Below, piece by piece: positions 26,559 through 34,345 of a stretch of 42,930 nucleotides of DNA (positions are counted from its first letter, which is position 1; each line of letters opens with the position of its first letter). The DNA is from Candidatus Apopatosoma intestinale (GTDB lineage Bacteria; Bacillota; Clostridia; Oscillospirales; CAG-272). The notes beneath the pieces were generated by a model that saw nothing but the letters and a program-made list of their open reading frames with translations, was not told where the DNA came from and did no database searches. The stretch lies in assembly GCA_003524145.1 (NCBI GenBank), contig DODZ01000020.1, positions 139,285 through 182,214 of the forward strand. The letters are read 5' to 3'. The position numbers and the translations under genes were made by a program.

Positions 26559-26915
26559 ATGTTAAAATTTATCTGCTACCCCAAATGCACAACTTGTCAA
26601 AAGGCAAAGAAGTGGCTCGACGATAATAAAATCGAATATGAGCTTAGAGATATCAAGCTCAATAATCCTACACTTGATGAGTTGACAAAATGGTACAAGA
26701 ATAGTGGCTTACCACTGAAAAAGTTTTTCAACACCAGCGGTCTGCTATATAAATCTCTCGACCTGAAAAACAAGTTGCCCTCAATGAGTGAGGATGAAAT
26801 GCTGAAACTCCTTGCAAGTGACGGTATGCTTGTAAAGCGTCCGCTGCTCGTTGGCGATGATTTTGTACTCGTCGGATTCAAGGAAGCCGAGTGGAGCGCG
26901 GCTTTGCGTAAATAA
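26559..26915 (+). CDS. ArsC/Spx-family thioredoxin-fold protein (118 aa)
   Basis: AAAAGGAG precedes the ATG. The N-terminal CXXC is 'PKCTTCQK' (C10, C13), followed by 'LRDIKLNNPTLDEL' and a C-terminal 'KRPLLVGDDFVLVGF' with the usual conserved Arg-Pro of the arsenate-reductase-like/Spx fold. Bacterial members act as glutaredoxin-like reductases or as RNAP-binding Spx regulators. This is more like the YffB/ArsC-like enzymes by its 'KFFNTSG.LYK' segment than like Spx. The substrate is not determinable. A hairpin overlapping the next gene's ribosome site follows. Confidence 0.85.
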   Translation: MLKFICYPKCTTCQKAKKWLDDNKIEYELRDIKLNNPTLDELTKWYKNSGLPLKKFFNTSGLLYKSLDLKNKLPSMSEDEMLKLLASDGMLVKRPLLVGDDFVLVGFKEAEWSAALRK

Positions 26916-26936
26916 TTTGTCGCCTGCCATGCGACC

Positions 26937-26988
26937 AAACCTCTCTTTTATTGATGTACAATACAGACATCAAATGAAAGAGAGGTTT
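26937..26988 (+). promoter_or_regulatory. Long hairpin containing the VWA gene's ribosome site
   Basis: A 12-bp outer stem (26937-26948 with 26977-26988) encloses a second 7-bp stem (26951-26957 with 26967-26973). The 3' strand of the outer stem includes AGAGG (26981-26985), the likely ribosome site of the VWA gene at 26992, and is followed by T-rich sequence. It may terminate the upstream operon, hide the ribosome site, or do both. Confidence 0.55.
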
Positions 26989-26991
26989 TCT

Positions 26992-27660
26992 ATGATGAAA
27001 AACAACATGACCGAACTCGTATTTATTTTGGACAGAAGCGGCTCCATGGCGGGGCTGGAGAGCGATACCATCGGCGGCTTCAATTCTATGATTGAAAAGC
27101 AGAAGAAACAAGATGGGGAATGCTATGTTTCCACCGTGCTTTTTGATAATGAGAGCGAGGTTCTATATGACCGCGTAAAGCTCGGTGACATCCCCAAAAT
27201 GACCGAGAAGGACTATACCGTTCGCGGCTGCACGGCTCTGATCGATGCTATCGGCGGTGCGATCCACCACATCGGAAACATTCATAAGTACGCTCGACCC
27301 GAGGATGTGCCGGAGCATACGATGTTTGTTATTACGACGGACGGGCAGGAGAACGCAAGTCATCGTTACACGAGCGAGCAGGTCAAAAAGATGATCGAGC
27401 GGCAGAAAGGGAAGTACGGATGGGAGTTTTTGTTCATCGGCGCGAACATTGACGCCGTGGAAACTGCCGTGCGGTACGGTATCAGCCGTGACAGAGCCGT
27501 GAACTACAACGCTGACGGCGAGGGCACGCATATCCTCTATGAATCGGTTGCGAAAGCCGTTTGCAATGTCAGAGCAAGCACTCCGCTCAGCGAGAATTGG
27601 AGCGATGACATCAACGCCGATTATCAGCGCAGAGGCAACAAAGATAAAAAAATCAAATGA
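26992..27660 (+). CDS. VWA-domain protein (222 aa)
   Basis: The start at 26992 follows AGAGG with 6-nt spacing; an upstream extension would overlap the ArsC-like gene. The domain is von Willebrand A with MIDAS residues D14-R-S16-G-S18, then 'CTALIDAIGGAIHHIG' (the third-loop Thr) and 'FVITTDGQEN'. The family resembles cytoplasmic VWA proteins of the TerY/YehP type in length and 'GWEFLFIGANIDAV', a metal-dependent protein-binding module. No partner gene is next to it. No clear terminator was seen before the mobile element begins. Confidence 0.85.
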   Translation: MMKNNMTELVFILDRSGSMAGLESDTIGGFNSMIEKQKKQDGECYVSTVLFDNESEVLYDRVKLGDIPKMTEKDYTVRGCTALIDAIGGAIHHIGNIHKYARPEDVPEHTMFVITTDGQENASHRYTSEQVKKMIERQKGKYGWEFLFIGANIDAVETAVRYGISRDRAVNYNADGEGTHILYESVAKAVCNVRASTPLSENWSDDINADYQRRGNKDKKIK

Positions 27661-28069
27661 TTTGCACCTATGAACGGGGTAGCGATGAATTTCGCCAAAA
27701 TACACTTGTTGCTTCATTGATAATCAATCCGGGGTGGACTTTTGAGCCCCCCGATAATGTCTGAGCTGGTTGTAGCCCCAAGGGCCACGACCACGGCATT
27801 GCAATATTCGTCCCTTAAATATTGCGTCGCTGTATTCAAAGAAGAGGCAATCGCCGCAAAAGTGGTTTGTGAGATAACAATGCACCAAACACAAATTCAA
27901 ACACAGAATTGCATTTTCAAGCCTCAAATTTACAGTTTCCTTTTTCAGCCTTTTGTAAAAAGCCTTCGAAAATACCCCAAAAGCCTTGAAAATTCAGCCT
28001 TTTGTGCTATTTCGTGCAAAATCGTGATTTCGGATAAATGGTAGAGAGAAAATATAAGGGCTGACCTTG
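27661..28069. other. Non-coding region at the presumed left end of the mobilizable element
   Basis: No convincing gene is present. About 27730-27840 is GC-rich, with GGGG...CCCCCC runs and a minus-strand frame that lacks a ribosome site. About 27930-28020 has repeated AAAAGCCTT/CAGCCTTTTGT motifs. GGGCTGACC at 28058-28066 is the left arm of the window's hairpin family, but its right arm has diverged. The left boundary of the element is probably here; no direct repeat matching the right end was found. Confidence 0.35.
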
Positions 28070-28297
28070 CCGACATTTTGTCGGTTAGCTCACAATGTTT
28101 CTGCCCGACCACTTTTCAAGGCCTCATTTTGAGGCCTTGAAAACGAACTGCAAAAATTGAGCCTCTGTAATCAAAGAAAAGCCTCGGCGAGGGCATCGAA
28201 AATCAATGGGTCATTATGACCCACTGATTTTTACGCTTCTCCCCTTTGTCCAAAATCTGCGGAAGTCGATTTTCAAGTGGCCATTTTGACCACTTGA
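28070..28297. repeat. Array of four tight hairpins with a shared CATTTTG-like loop
   Basis: Hairpins: 28070-28084 (6-bp stem), 28113-28143 (14-bp perfect stem), 28201-28229 (13 positions, one mismatch), and 28273-28297 (11 positions, one mismatch). All have a 3-nt loop (TTT, or TTA in the third) closed by CA...TG, giving CATTTTG or CATTATG. Stem sequences differ, but loop and closing pairs are the same. They sit directly upstream of the promoter of the polymerase-like gene. Possible roles: single-strand replication origin or transfer-related site, protein or RNA recognition sites, or attenuation. Confidence 0.7.
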
Positions 28298-28327
28298 TTT
28301 CTCCACCCGGAATTCACAAAGAGTTCC

Positions 28328-28356
28328 TTGAAAAAAGTCGCAAAATATGGTAAAAT
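28328..28356 (+). promoter_or_regulatory. Promoter of the polymerase-like gene
   Basis: TTGAAA (28328-28333), a 17-bp spacer and TAAAAT (28351-28356). The predicted start near 28363 leaves a leader of about 25 nt carrying AAGGAGGTG before the ATG at 28387. The hairpin array thus lies upstream of the transcript. Confidence 0.75.
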
Positions 28357-28386
28357 AAAAGCATCACAGAAGAAGGAGGTGTTACG

Positions 28387-31287
28387 ATGGCGACGAAAAA
28401 ATACGAAAGCATGCGCATCATGTCCCTTGAAGGCAGCGTGCTGTATAAGAACGAGGGCTTTACTGCCACCAAGGATGGCAAGCCAGATCCCCAAGCCTTC
28501 CGAGGCATTCTCGACGAGAGTCTTGATACCTTGAAGCTCGCAGAGGTGTACGCTCGGCACGAGAACGAGATTGGCTATCCCTATCTCGATGGCAAGAAGC
28601 GATTCTGCCGCGCCGTTGTGAACCTTTCCTTCAACCGCGCAATCAAGCTGTACGAGTCCTACGGCAACCGCTATGTTCTGAACGGTTACAGCGTAACCGA
28701 CGCGGATATGGAAGACCATGTCTGCATCCAAAGCTTGAACGGCAAGCCGACGCTGATTGCCATAGAGGTGTCCTACAAGGACAAGGACGGTTATGCCCCC
28801 GTGGAAGAACCCATCTCGGATATGCTGATCGGTAAGTATTTCGAATACGATGCCGAAACGTGCTCCTATAAGCGAAGCGACAAGGTCATTCCCACCGCCT
28901 TCACCTGTCAAGATATCCGTGAGCATCTCTACACCCACGGCTTCGATATCGACGGCATCCACTACGTTCGCTACAAGCGAAGCGCGGGGGCGAGCCGTGA
29001 CGGTCGTTGTCTTTTCATTGCCGAGCCTCTGTATGCGGATATGATGGCGTGGAGTTCCTGCGGTCTTTCAGCGGACGGTATTGCCGACCAAGCCTCTTGG
29101 CAGGCATATATTGCTCTTACACTCAGTAGTATCGAGAACGTCATCAAGCTCCCGAAGAAATCTATCCTCATCATCCGAGACAGGGTCAGCCACTTTACAG
29201 AGAACGTGGTGTGCGTCAAGGAAACCGACGGTCACGACCTCAGAGCAGAGGAAGAAGAAACCGAGATCGAAAACGTCATCTGGGACGGCGAAGCTCTGCT
29301 GGACGCAAGCGTGTTCTTTGAGAACGGATACAGCGCGCACGGCATGATGCTCCTGCGTAACCGTTTCTTCAAGACCTGCGCCTTCAACACCAACATGCAG
29401 GATTGGTTCTTCGATAACGATATCGAGTACGTCAGCCAGCTCGCCGGCTATACCACGGCGAGAGATATCAAGGACATCAAGCTGGTCATCACCGAGAGCA
29501 GTGTGAAGTATCTCAAATTCATGCCGAAGGATATGCCATTCGAGCAGAAGTGCAGGCGTTTTCTTGATGCACTCTATGAGGGCAAGAAAAACTCCGAGTT
29601 CGGTGTGGTCAAGGCTGACCACGATGCGCCGCTGATGGACGGCAGAATGGCATACACAAACTATCAGCTCATCAACACCCTCGGGATCACCCGTGAGGGC
29701 ATCGGCAAGCTCCTTGAACCGTCCTTCCGCTATCTGCAGGATATGCTGGACCGGTCTCCCGTTCTGCGTTATCAGATCAACATGACCACAGACCATGCGA
29801 CGATTGCGGAACAGGAGCTACCCGACCTTGCCAAGCACCGTCGGGATACGGTGCTGGATATGACTTGCCGCACGCCGCTGTTCGAGCAGACCGAGTTCTA
29901 CAAATCCTTCCGCAGCGATACCACCAAGTATTTCAAGAGAAGGCTGAAGAAAGGACGAGTCGCCGTCTGCGGTAATTATCAGGTGCTGTTTGGAAATGCT
30001 TACGAATTCCTTGTTGCACTCACCGACGAGAGCTACGAGCCCACCGAATCCTTCTCACTGGAGGACGGACAGGTATGTACCACGGGCTTTGCTCACGGCG
30101 AGATGGTGCTCTGCGCACGCAGTCCTCACATCACCATGGGAAATCTGTATCTGGCAAAGAATACGCATCAGGGAGATATCCTAACCTACTTCAATCTCAC
30201 GCCGAATATCATCTGCGTGAACGCCATTGAGAACAATATCCAGCAAAGGCTCAACGGTTGCGATTACGACTCCGACTCTATGCTTGTTACCAACGACAAG
30301 TGGCTGGTAAACGGCGCGATTGCCGGCTATCAGCTTCTGAAAGTCCCCGTATGCAAAGCAGAGCCTGTCGGCAAGACCGATTACGTGAATACACCAAAGA
30401 GCCTTGCGGGGCTCGACCAGACCATCGCAAAGAATAAGATCGGAGAGATCGTTAATCTCTCCCAGTTCCTCAATTGCTTACTGTGGGATGGACTCTTCAC
30501 CGAGCGGGGCGAACATCACCCGATGGATATTTACCGTGACATCTGCGTCCTCGCCGTCATGTCAGGCATGGAGATAGATAAGGCAAAGCGTTTGTATTCT
30601 GCCGATTCAGCAAAGGTGCTCTCACGCCTGCGCCATTACCGTCAGAACTTCAAAAAGAAGAATGGTGGTAATCTCCCTTCGTTCTACAAATTTATTGTGG
30701 GAGATGAGAGCGCCGACGTTGGCGAGAACACCGCCAAGCTCGAAGCACCAATGTCCTTCGTTCACGACGCGGTAGCCGCCTTCCCCGGCAGAGCAGCTTA
30801 CACAAGGACGCTTGCTCTGTCAGAGCTCTTCAAGTTGGATGCAAGCGACGCAGGCGCAAACGATACCCACAAGAAGCAGAATATTATCAAAGCGGTCACG
30901 GAGGCTCACATCAAGATCACGGCGATGCAAACAGCCATGAAGGACGCCGACGATGACGAGAAGCTCATCCTCTGCGGTGAGGCAAACGAGGTCTATCAAG
31001 CCTGCCTCAAAATCGTCTCCAAGAACGTGGCGAACGACCATATCCTCTGCATGCTTCTCTCGGAGATTGACCATCCCGATAAATCGAAATACGATATCAA
31101 GTCGGCGCGGTATCTGCTCTTCGCAAGCCTGCTCTACGAAGACAACCGCAGGCTTCTTTCCAAGATCAAAACGGTCGAGGGCTTCCAGCCTTACGACCTT
31201 GTCAGAGTGGATCCCGAAAGCGTTCCCGAAGGATACCGCACGGAAGATATCTACGGTTTTCCTCACGGACATTTGCTGATCAAATAA
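28387..31287 (+). CDS. Single-chain DPBB polymerase, cellular-RdRP/YonO-like (966 aa)
   Basis: Strong ribosome site GGAGG 7 nt before the ATG. Motifs in order: 'VCGNYQVLFGNAYEFL' then 'GEMVLCARSPH' (571-581), matching the G-x-x-x-V-x-R-x-P-x-x strand of cellular RNA-dependent RNA polymerases; 'FNLTPNIICVN'; then 'RLNGCDYDSDSMLV', where D626, D628 and D630 match the DxDGD metal-binding loop of QDE-1-type RdRPs and RNAP beta' (NADFDGD). Next come 'IGEIVNLSQFLNC' (~685-697) and 'LAVMSGMEIDKAK' (~722-734), the counterparts of RdRP 'G-I-x-N-x-H' and 'x-x-A-V-D-x-x-K'. Length resembles YonO of phage SPbeta. The central Gly is Ser here. The first ~370 residues lack a familiar domain. Activity (RNA- or DNA-templated) cannot be read from the sequence. 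It ends at its own terminator. Confidence 0.7.
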   Translation: MATKKYESMRIMSLEGSVLYKNEGFTATKDGKPDPQAFRGILDESLDTLKLAEVYARHENEIGYPYLDGKKRFCRAVVNLSFNRAIKLYESYGNRYVLNGYSVTDADMEDHVCIQSLNGKPTLIAIEVSYKDKDGYAPVEEPISDMLIGKYFEYDAETCSYKRSDKVIPTAFTCQDIREHLYTHGFDIDGIHYVRYKRSAGASRDGRCLFIAEPLYADMMAWSSCGLSADGIADQASWQAYIALTLSSIENVIKLPKKSILIIRDRVSHFTENVVCVKETDGHDLRAEEEETEIENVIWDGEALLDASVFFENGYSAHGMMLLRNRFFKTCAFNTNMQDWFFDNDIEYVSQLAGYTTARDIKDIKLVITESSVKYLKFMPKDMPFEQKCRRFLDALYEGKKNSEFGVVKADHDAPLMDGRMAYTNYQLINTLGITREGIGKLLEPSFRYLQDMLDRSPVLRYQINMTTDHATIAEQELPDLAKHRRDTVLDMTCRTPLFEQTEFYKSFRSDTTKYFKRRLKKGRVAVCGNYQVLFGNAYEFLVALTDESYEPTESFSLEDGQVCTTGFAHGEMVLCARSPHITMGNLYLAKNTHQGDILTYFNLTPNIICVNAIENNIQQRLNGCDYDSDSMLVTNDKWLVNGAIAGYQLLKVPVCKAEPVGKTDYVNTPKSLAGLDQTIAKNKIGEIVNLSQFLNCLLWDGLFTERGEHHPMDIYRDICVLAVMSGMEIDKAKRLYSADSAKVLSRLRHYRQNFKKKNGGNLPSFYKFIVGDESADVGENTAKLEAPMSFVHDAVAAFPGRAAYTRTLALSELFKLDASDAGANDTHKKQNIIKAVTEAHIKITAMQTAMKDADDDEKLILCGEANEVYQACLKIVSKNVANDHILCMLLSEIDHPDKSKYDIKSARYLLFASLLYEDNRRLLSKIKTVEGFQPYDLVRVDPESVPEGYRTEDIYGFPHGHLLIK

Positions 31288-31301
31288 CAAACCACACTCA
31301 T

Positions 31302-31333
31302 GAGTGTCGAGATGATCTCGGCACTCTTTTTTT
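31302..31333 (+). terminator. Terminator of the polymerase-like gene
   Basis: An 11-bp stem with one G-T pair (31302-31312 with 31316-31326), a TGA loop and seven T follow the stop codon by about 15 bp. Confidence 0.85.
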
Positions 31334-31359
31334 ATTCGCAAAGAAAGGAGGTAGAGTGA

Positions 31360-31581
31360 ATGAAGCAGTCGATTTTTAAGAGCCGGGATGAACTGCCCAT
31401 GTTCCTTGCGGTCATAGACGTGGCAAATCTTCTCGGTATCTCTCGGGCAAGTGCCTATGAACTTGCAAGAGAAGAAAACTTTCCGAAGTTGAAAATCGTT
31501 CAGGGCAGAACGATTATTCCGCGCGATAAGCTCTTCGATTGGCTCGACGAGCAGACGAGATATGATGAAATCAAACGATAA
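31360..31581 (+). CDS. Excisionase-like helix-turn-helix protein (73 aa)
   Basis: GAAAGGAGG lies upstream of the ATG. The product has a MerR/excisionase-type winged helix: 'LAVIDVANLLGISRASAYELAREENFPKLKIVQGRTIIPRDKLFDWLDEQ'. This is the layout of DUF/TIGR01764 (excisionase-family) proteins found next to tyrosine integrases. It would bend att-site DNA to favour excision and may repress nearby promoters. It follows the polymerase terminator and precedes the mobilization genes. Confidence 0.85.
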   Translation: MKQSIFKSRDELPMFLAVIDVANLLGISRASAYELAREENFPKLKIVQGRTIIPRDKLFDWLDEQTRYDEIKR

Positions 31582-31594
31582 GAAAGGACATTGA

Positions 31595-31705
31595 ATGACG
31601 AGTTATTCATTAACCAATCTCGAAAAAGAAAGGAAAGTAGGGTGGGGGAAAAACCCCCACCCTAAAATTCAAGCACGAAAGGCGAATGATAGTTACAAGG
31701 CGTAA
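31595..31705 (+). CDS. Possible small leader protein (36 aa)
   Basis: AAAGGA (31583-31588) precedes an ATG and a 36-codon frame (MTSYSLTNLEKERKV...). The frame runs through a perfect 10-bp G/C hairpin (31639-31648 with 31654-31663, loop A5). A translated leader with an internal hairpin is a plausible control device for the mobilization genes, but coding is not proven; the composition is basic and no family is recognised. Confidence 0.35.
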   Translation: MTSYSLTNLEKERKVGWGKNPHPKIQARKANDSYKA

Positions 31706-32094
31706 CAACCGCAGAAACGGTTATAACACCACTTTAATTAATCAAAACTGTACCAAGGTGTGCGAAGAAAAGTCTTACTCCACACAGAAATACCACCGAG
31801 TTCGGGCATGTCCGAGAGATCTTCACATTTTCGATTTTCATAGCAAGATAAAGCCATGTCTGATTGCCATGGCAGTCCACATCGCACGGCAACGCCGAGC
31901 GAAGAAAAAGCACGGTGTAACAAGGCTTTTTGCAGATTGATAACGAATCGCAAAAACAGCCTTCATGTCTGCTGTGTGCCAAAATCAGGGGCTGTCAGTC
32001 TGATACCCCCAAAAACACAAGGCGTTGCAACGCAGTTTTGGATGTCTGCTTGCGGCGCCTTTACAAATTGATTAAAAATACGAGGTAAAAACAC
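31706..32094 (+). promoter_or_regulatory. Non-coding region, candidate oriT
   Basis: This 389-nt region directly upstream of the ribbon-helix-helix/relaxase pair is where oriT lies in related mobilizable elements. It contains AACCG/ACGGTT repeats near 31710-31725, the exact palindrome GCGTTGCAACGC (32022-32033) flanked by AAAAC and GTTTT, and a TACCCCC run before it. Neither strand shows a convincing gene here. The nic site cannot be named from the sequence alone. Confidence 0.4.
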
Positions 32095-32478
32095 ATGACA
32101 ACTACAAATCAAAATTTAGAATCACGAGGCGTGAGCCTCACCCCTGCCCAGTGGGAACGTTGCGACCGTCTTACTGATGAATACGGCAAAAAGTCTCGCA
32201 ATTCCTTCATCCGTGAAGCCGTGGATTTCTACTGTGCTTGGCTGGAAAAAGAGCATATGGAACGCTTCCTTCTGCCTTCTCTCGAGTCGGTAATGGACTC
32301 AAAAATCAAGGACAGCGAAGGTCGTATCCGAAACGTTGAGTTCAAAATGGCAACTCAGATCGCCATGCTCACCGAGCTTCTCGCCGAGTATTTGAACTAT
32401 TCCGAGGAGGATCTGGACCGTCTTCGTGCCGATGCCGTCCGTCATTTGAAGGAGACCAACGGCTCTTTCCGCTTCTGA
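32095..32478 (+). CDS. Ribbon-helix-helix mobilization protein, MobC-like (127 aa)
   Basis: GAGGTAAAA precedes the ATG. Residues ~8-50 look like a ribbon-helix-helix: a strand 'RGVSLTPAQWERCDRLTDEYGKKSRNSFIREAVDFYCAWLE'. The C-terminal half is a helical segment. Located 13 bp before the relaxase, it fits the relaxosome accessory role: binding oriT and helping the relaxase melt and nick. It may also repress the mobilization operon. Confidence 0.75.
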   Translation: MTTTNQNLESRGVSLTPAQWERCDRLTDEYGKKSRNSFIREAVDFYCAWLEKEHMERFLLPSLESVMDSKIKDSEGRIRNVEFKMATQIAMLTELLAEYLNYSEEDLDRLRADAVRHLKETNGSFRF

Positions 32479-32491
32479 GTGCGAGGTATGA

Positions 32492-34225
32492 ATGGCAAAA
32501 ATTATTGTAAAAGCACCGTTCTATAAGCCCGGACATAAGACGGAGAAGGGGCAATCACGCGGTGGTTACGCACAGTATATCGGAACGCGCGAGGGCGTAG
32601 AAATTCTTCGTAGCGGAATGGCAGGCTATATCGGTGAGCGCCGTGGCTCTCACGGACTCTTTTCCGACGAGGGCGTTGACGTTTCTCTTTCAAAAATCAG
32701 TGAGGAGATCGACAACCATCCCGGCAACGTGTGGGGATTTATTGTCTCTCTGAAACGTGAGGATGCCGAGAGAGTGGGCTACAATTCTGCCGAGCAATGG
32801 GTCAACCTCCTGCGCTCCCGACGAAATATTATTGCAAAAGAGATGGGCATTGCTCCCTCAAATCTTCGCTGGGTTGCCGCCTATCACAACAAGGAGACCA
32901 ACCCTCACGTCCACATGATGGTGTGGTCATCAAGACCGCAAGAGCCGTATCTTTCCCGCGAGGGCATCCACAATATCAAGCAAACGCTTGCCTCGGATAT
33001 CTTTCGCCAAGAGCATCTCTCAATTTATAAGAAGCAGACAGAGGCAAGAGATGATATCAAGGAGCGTTGTCGTCAGCGTATTGAATCTCTTGTCGCTGAA
33101 ATTCGTATAGGCAACCACGCCTTCTCGCCCGAAATAATTATGAAAATGCAGTTGCTTTCGGAAAAGCTTCAGAGGCATAAGGGCAAAAAGATCTACGGTT
33201 ATCTCGATAAAAATACCAAGGCACTGGTCAAGGATATCGTAAGATTGCTCGGAGTTGACGAGCAGATCTCGGCAATGTATGACGCGTGGCACAGCTACAA
33301 ATGCGAGATCGTTCGTACCTATACCGATGAGGTTCCCGACAAGATTCCCATCGAGGACAACGAGGAATTCAAATCGATTCGCAACGCTGTTGTCAAAAGT
33401 GCGGCGGAGATATTCTCTCCGTCGGCACAACCGGAGAGAGAGATCGACTACGATTATTCCGAGCTGAAGGAGAGAAAAAACGATTTTGATTATCTCTCTT
33501 TCTACGCTGACTTCCGTGATGACCCGATGATCTTCTATCGCCTTGGCAGATATTATCTTGAAAAGACGGACGATATGGAGAACGCAGAATGGTGGCTTCG
33601 CAAGGCGGCTGACCGAGGTCTTGAGCTCGCCGCTTACCTCGTCTACAAGGGCTACCGTGACGGCAAGTTCAACGAAAAGCCGAGCGATAAGCTCCGCTAT
33701 CTCCGCATGGCTGTGGACGCAGGCTTCGGCTATGCCGAGTATGAATACGCCAAATATCTGATGGATAAGTCGCCCGAAGATGCAAAGGAATATTTCAAAC
33801 GAGCCGCCTCTCATGGTAGCTTCCAAGCGGAATATACCTACGGAAAAATGCTGTTCGACGAGGGCAAACGAGAGGAAGCCAAGGAATGGTTTGAGCGTTC
33901 TGCGCGGACAGATGCGTGGACACAGACGAGAGTCGGGCTATTACTTTACTATGAGTACGAGGACTATGAGGCAGGCAAAGCTTTCCTTTCCTCTGCAGCT
34001 AACCAAGGCTATGAGCCTGCACGCGAAGTACTACGTTCTATCGATCAGGAATTCAATGCCCGAATCGTCATCGGTGTATGCGATCTGTTCTATTACGCAG
34101 GCAACATTCTTGACGAGAGAAGTGAGGATATGTACAGCCAAGAGCATCAGATCGATTACCACGGCATTGACAAGAAGCAACGCCGTGAGAACCAAGCCAA
34201 GAGGCAAGGGATCCTTATGTATTAA
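32492..34225 (+). CDS. MobP-type relaxase with Sel1-like repeats (577 aa)
   Basis: The N-terminal ~250 residues have a MobP-type relaxase layout: an early 'YAQYIGTREGVEIL' region providing candidate tyrosines, 'WGFIVSLKREDAERVGY', and the metal-binding 'HNKETNPHVHMMVW' (H132, H139, H141). It resembles the MobP2/MobP3 families of Firmicutes elements. Residues ~350-520 form at least four Sel1/TPR-like helical pairs ('AEWWLRKAADRGLELAAY', 'AKEYFKRAASHGSFQAEYTYGKMLF'), common in this family. The enzyme should nick oriT through a Tyr-DNA bond and pilot the strand through a helper conjugation pore. The start follows a GAGGT site. Confidence 0.85.
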   Translation: MAKIIVKAPFYKPGHKTEKGQSRGGYAQYIGTREGVEILRSGMAGYIGERRGSHGLFSDEGVDVSLSKISEEIDNHPGNVWGFIVSLKREDAERVGYNSAEQWVNLLRSRRNIIAKEMGIAPSNLRWVAAYHNKETNPHVHMMVWSSRPQEPYLSREGIHNIKQTLASDIFRQEHLSIYKKQTEARDDIKERCRQRIESLVAEIRIGNHAFSPEIIMKMQLLSEKLQRHKGKKIYGYLDKNTKALVKDIVRLLGVDEQISAMYDAWHSYKCEIVRTYTDEVPDKIPIEDNEEFKSIRNAVVKSAAEIFSPSAQPEREIDYDYSELKERKNDFDYLSFYADFRDDPMIFYRLGRYYLEKTDDMENAEWWLRKAADRGLELAAYLVYKGYRDGKFNEKPSDKLRYLRMAVDAGFGYAEYEYAKYLMDKSPEDAKEYFKRAASHGSFQAEYTYGKMLFDEGKREEAKEWFERSARTDAWTQTRVGLLLYYEYEDYEAGKAFLSSAANQGYEPAREVLRSIDQEFNARIVIGVCDLFYYAGNILDERSEDMYSQEHQIDYHGIDKKQRRENQAKRQGILMY

Positions 34226-34242
34226 CCTATCCCGAAAGGAAC

Positions 34243-34262
34243 TTTGATAACAATTTGATAAC
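34243..34262 (+). repeat. Direct repeat TTTGATAAC, 11-bp period
   Basis: TTTGATAAC occurs at 34243-34251 and again at 34254-34262, one helical turn apart, about 85 bp before the first integrase gene. Such phased repeats are typical of arm-type integrase or Xis binding sites. It lies in the 120-bp gap between relaxase and integrase. Confidence 0.45.
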
Positions 34263-34345
34263 TATTCAAAAAAACGCTGGATATTGTCTCGAACGTGTGA
34301 TATGTTTGGGGTACAAAGAAAATTTCAGAAAGGAATATAAAAAAT

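Noticed and set aside
27724..27927. Minus-strand 67-codon frame in the left non-coding block
   Set aside because: No ribosome site, no hydrophobic core or domain; composition follows the GC-rich block.
31639..31663. G/C hairpin as a terminator
   Set aside because: It is perfect (10 bp) but followed by A-rich sequence, with no T-run on the + strand; an attenuator or transfer-related role is as likely.
31734..31982. Minus-strand frames of 71-82 codons before the RHH gene
   Set aside because: They overlap one another, lack ribosome sites, and lie in the probable oriT region.
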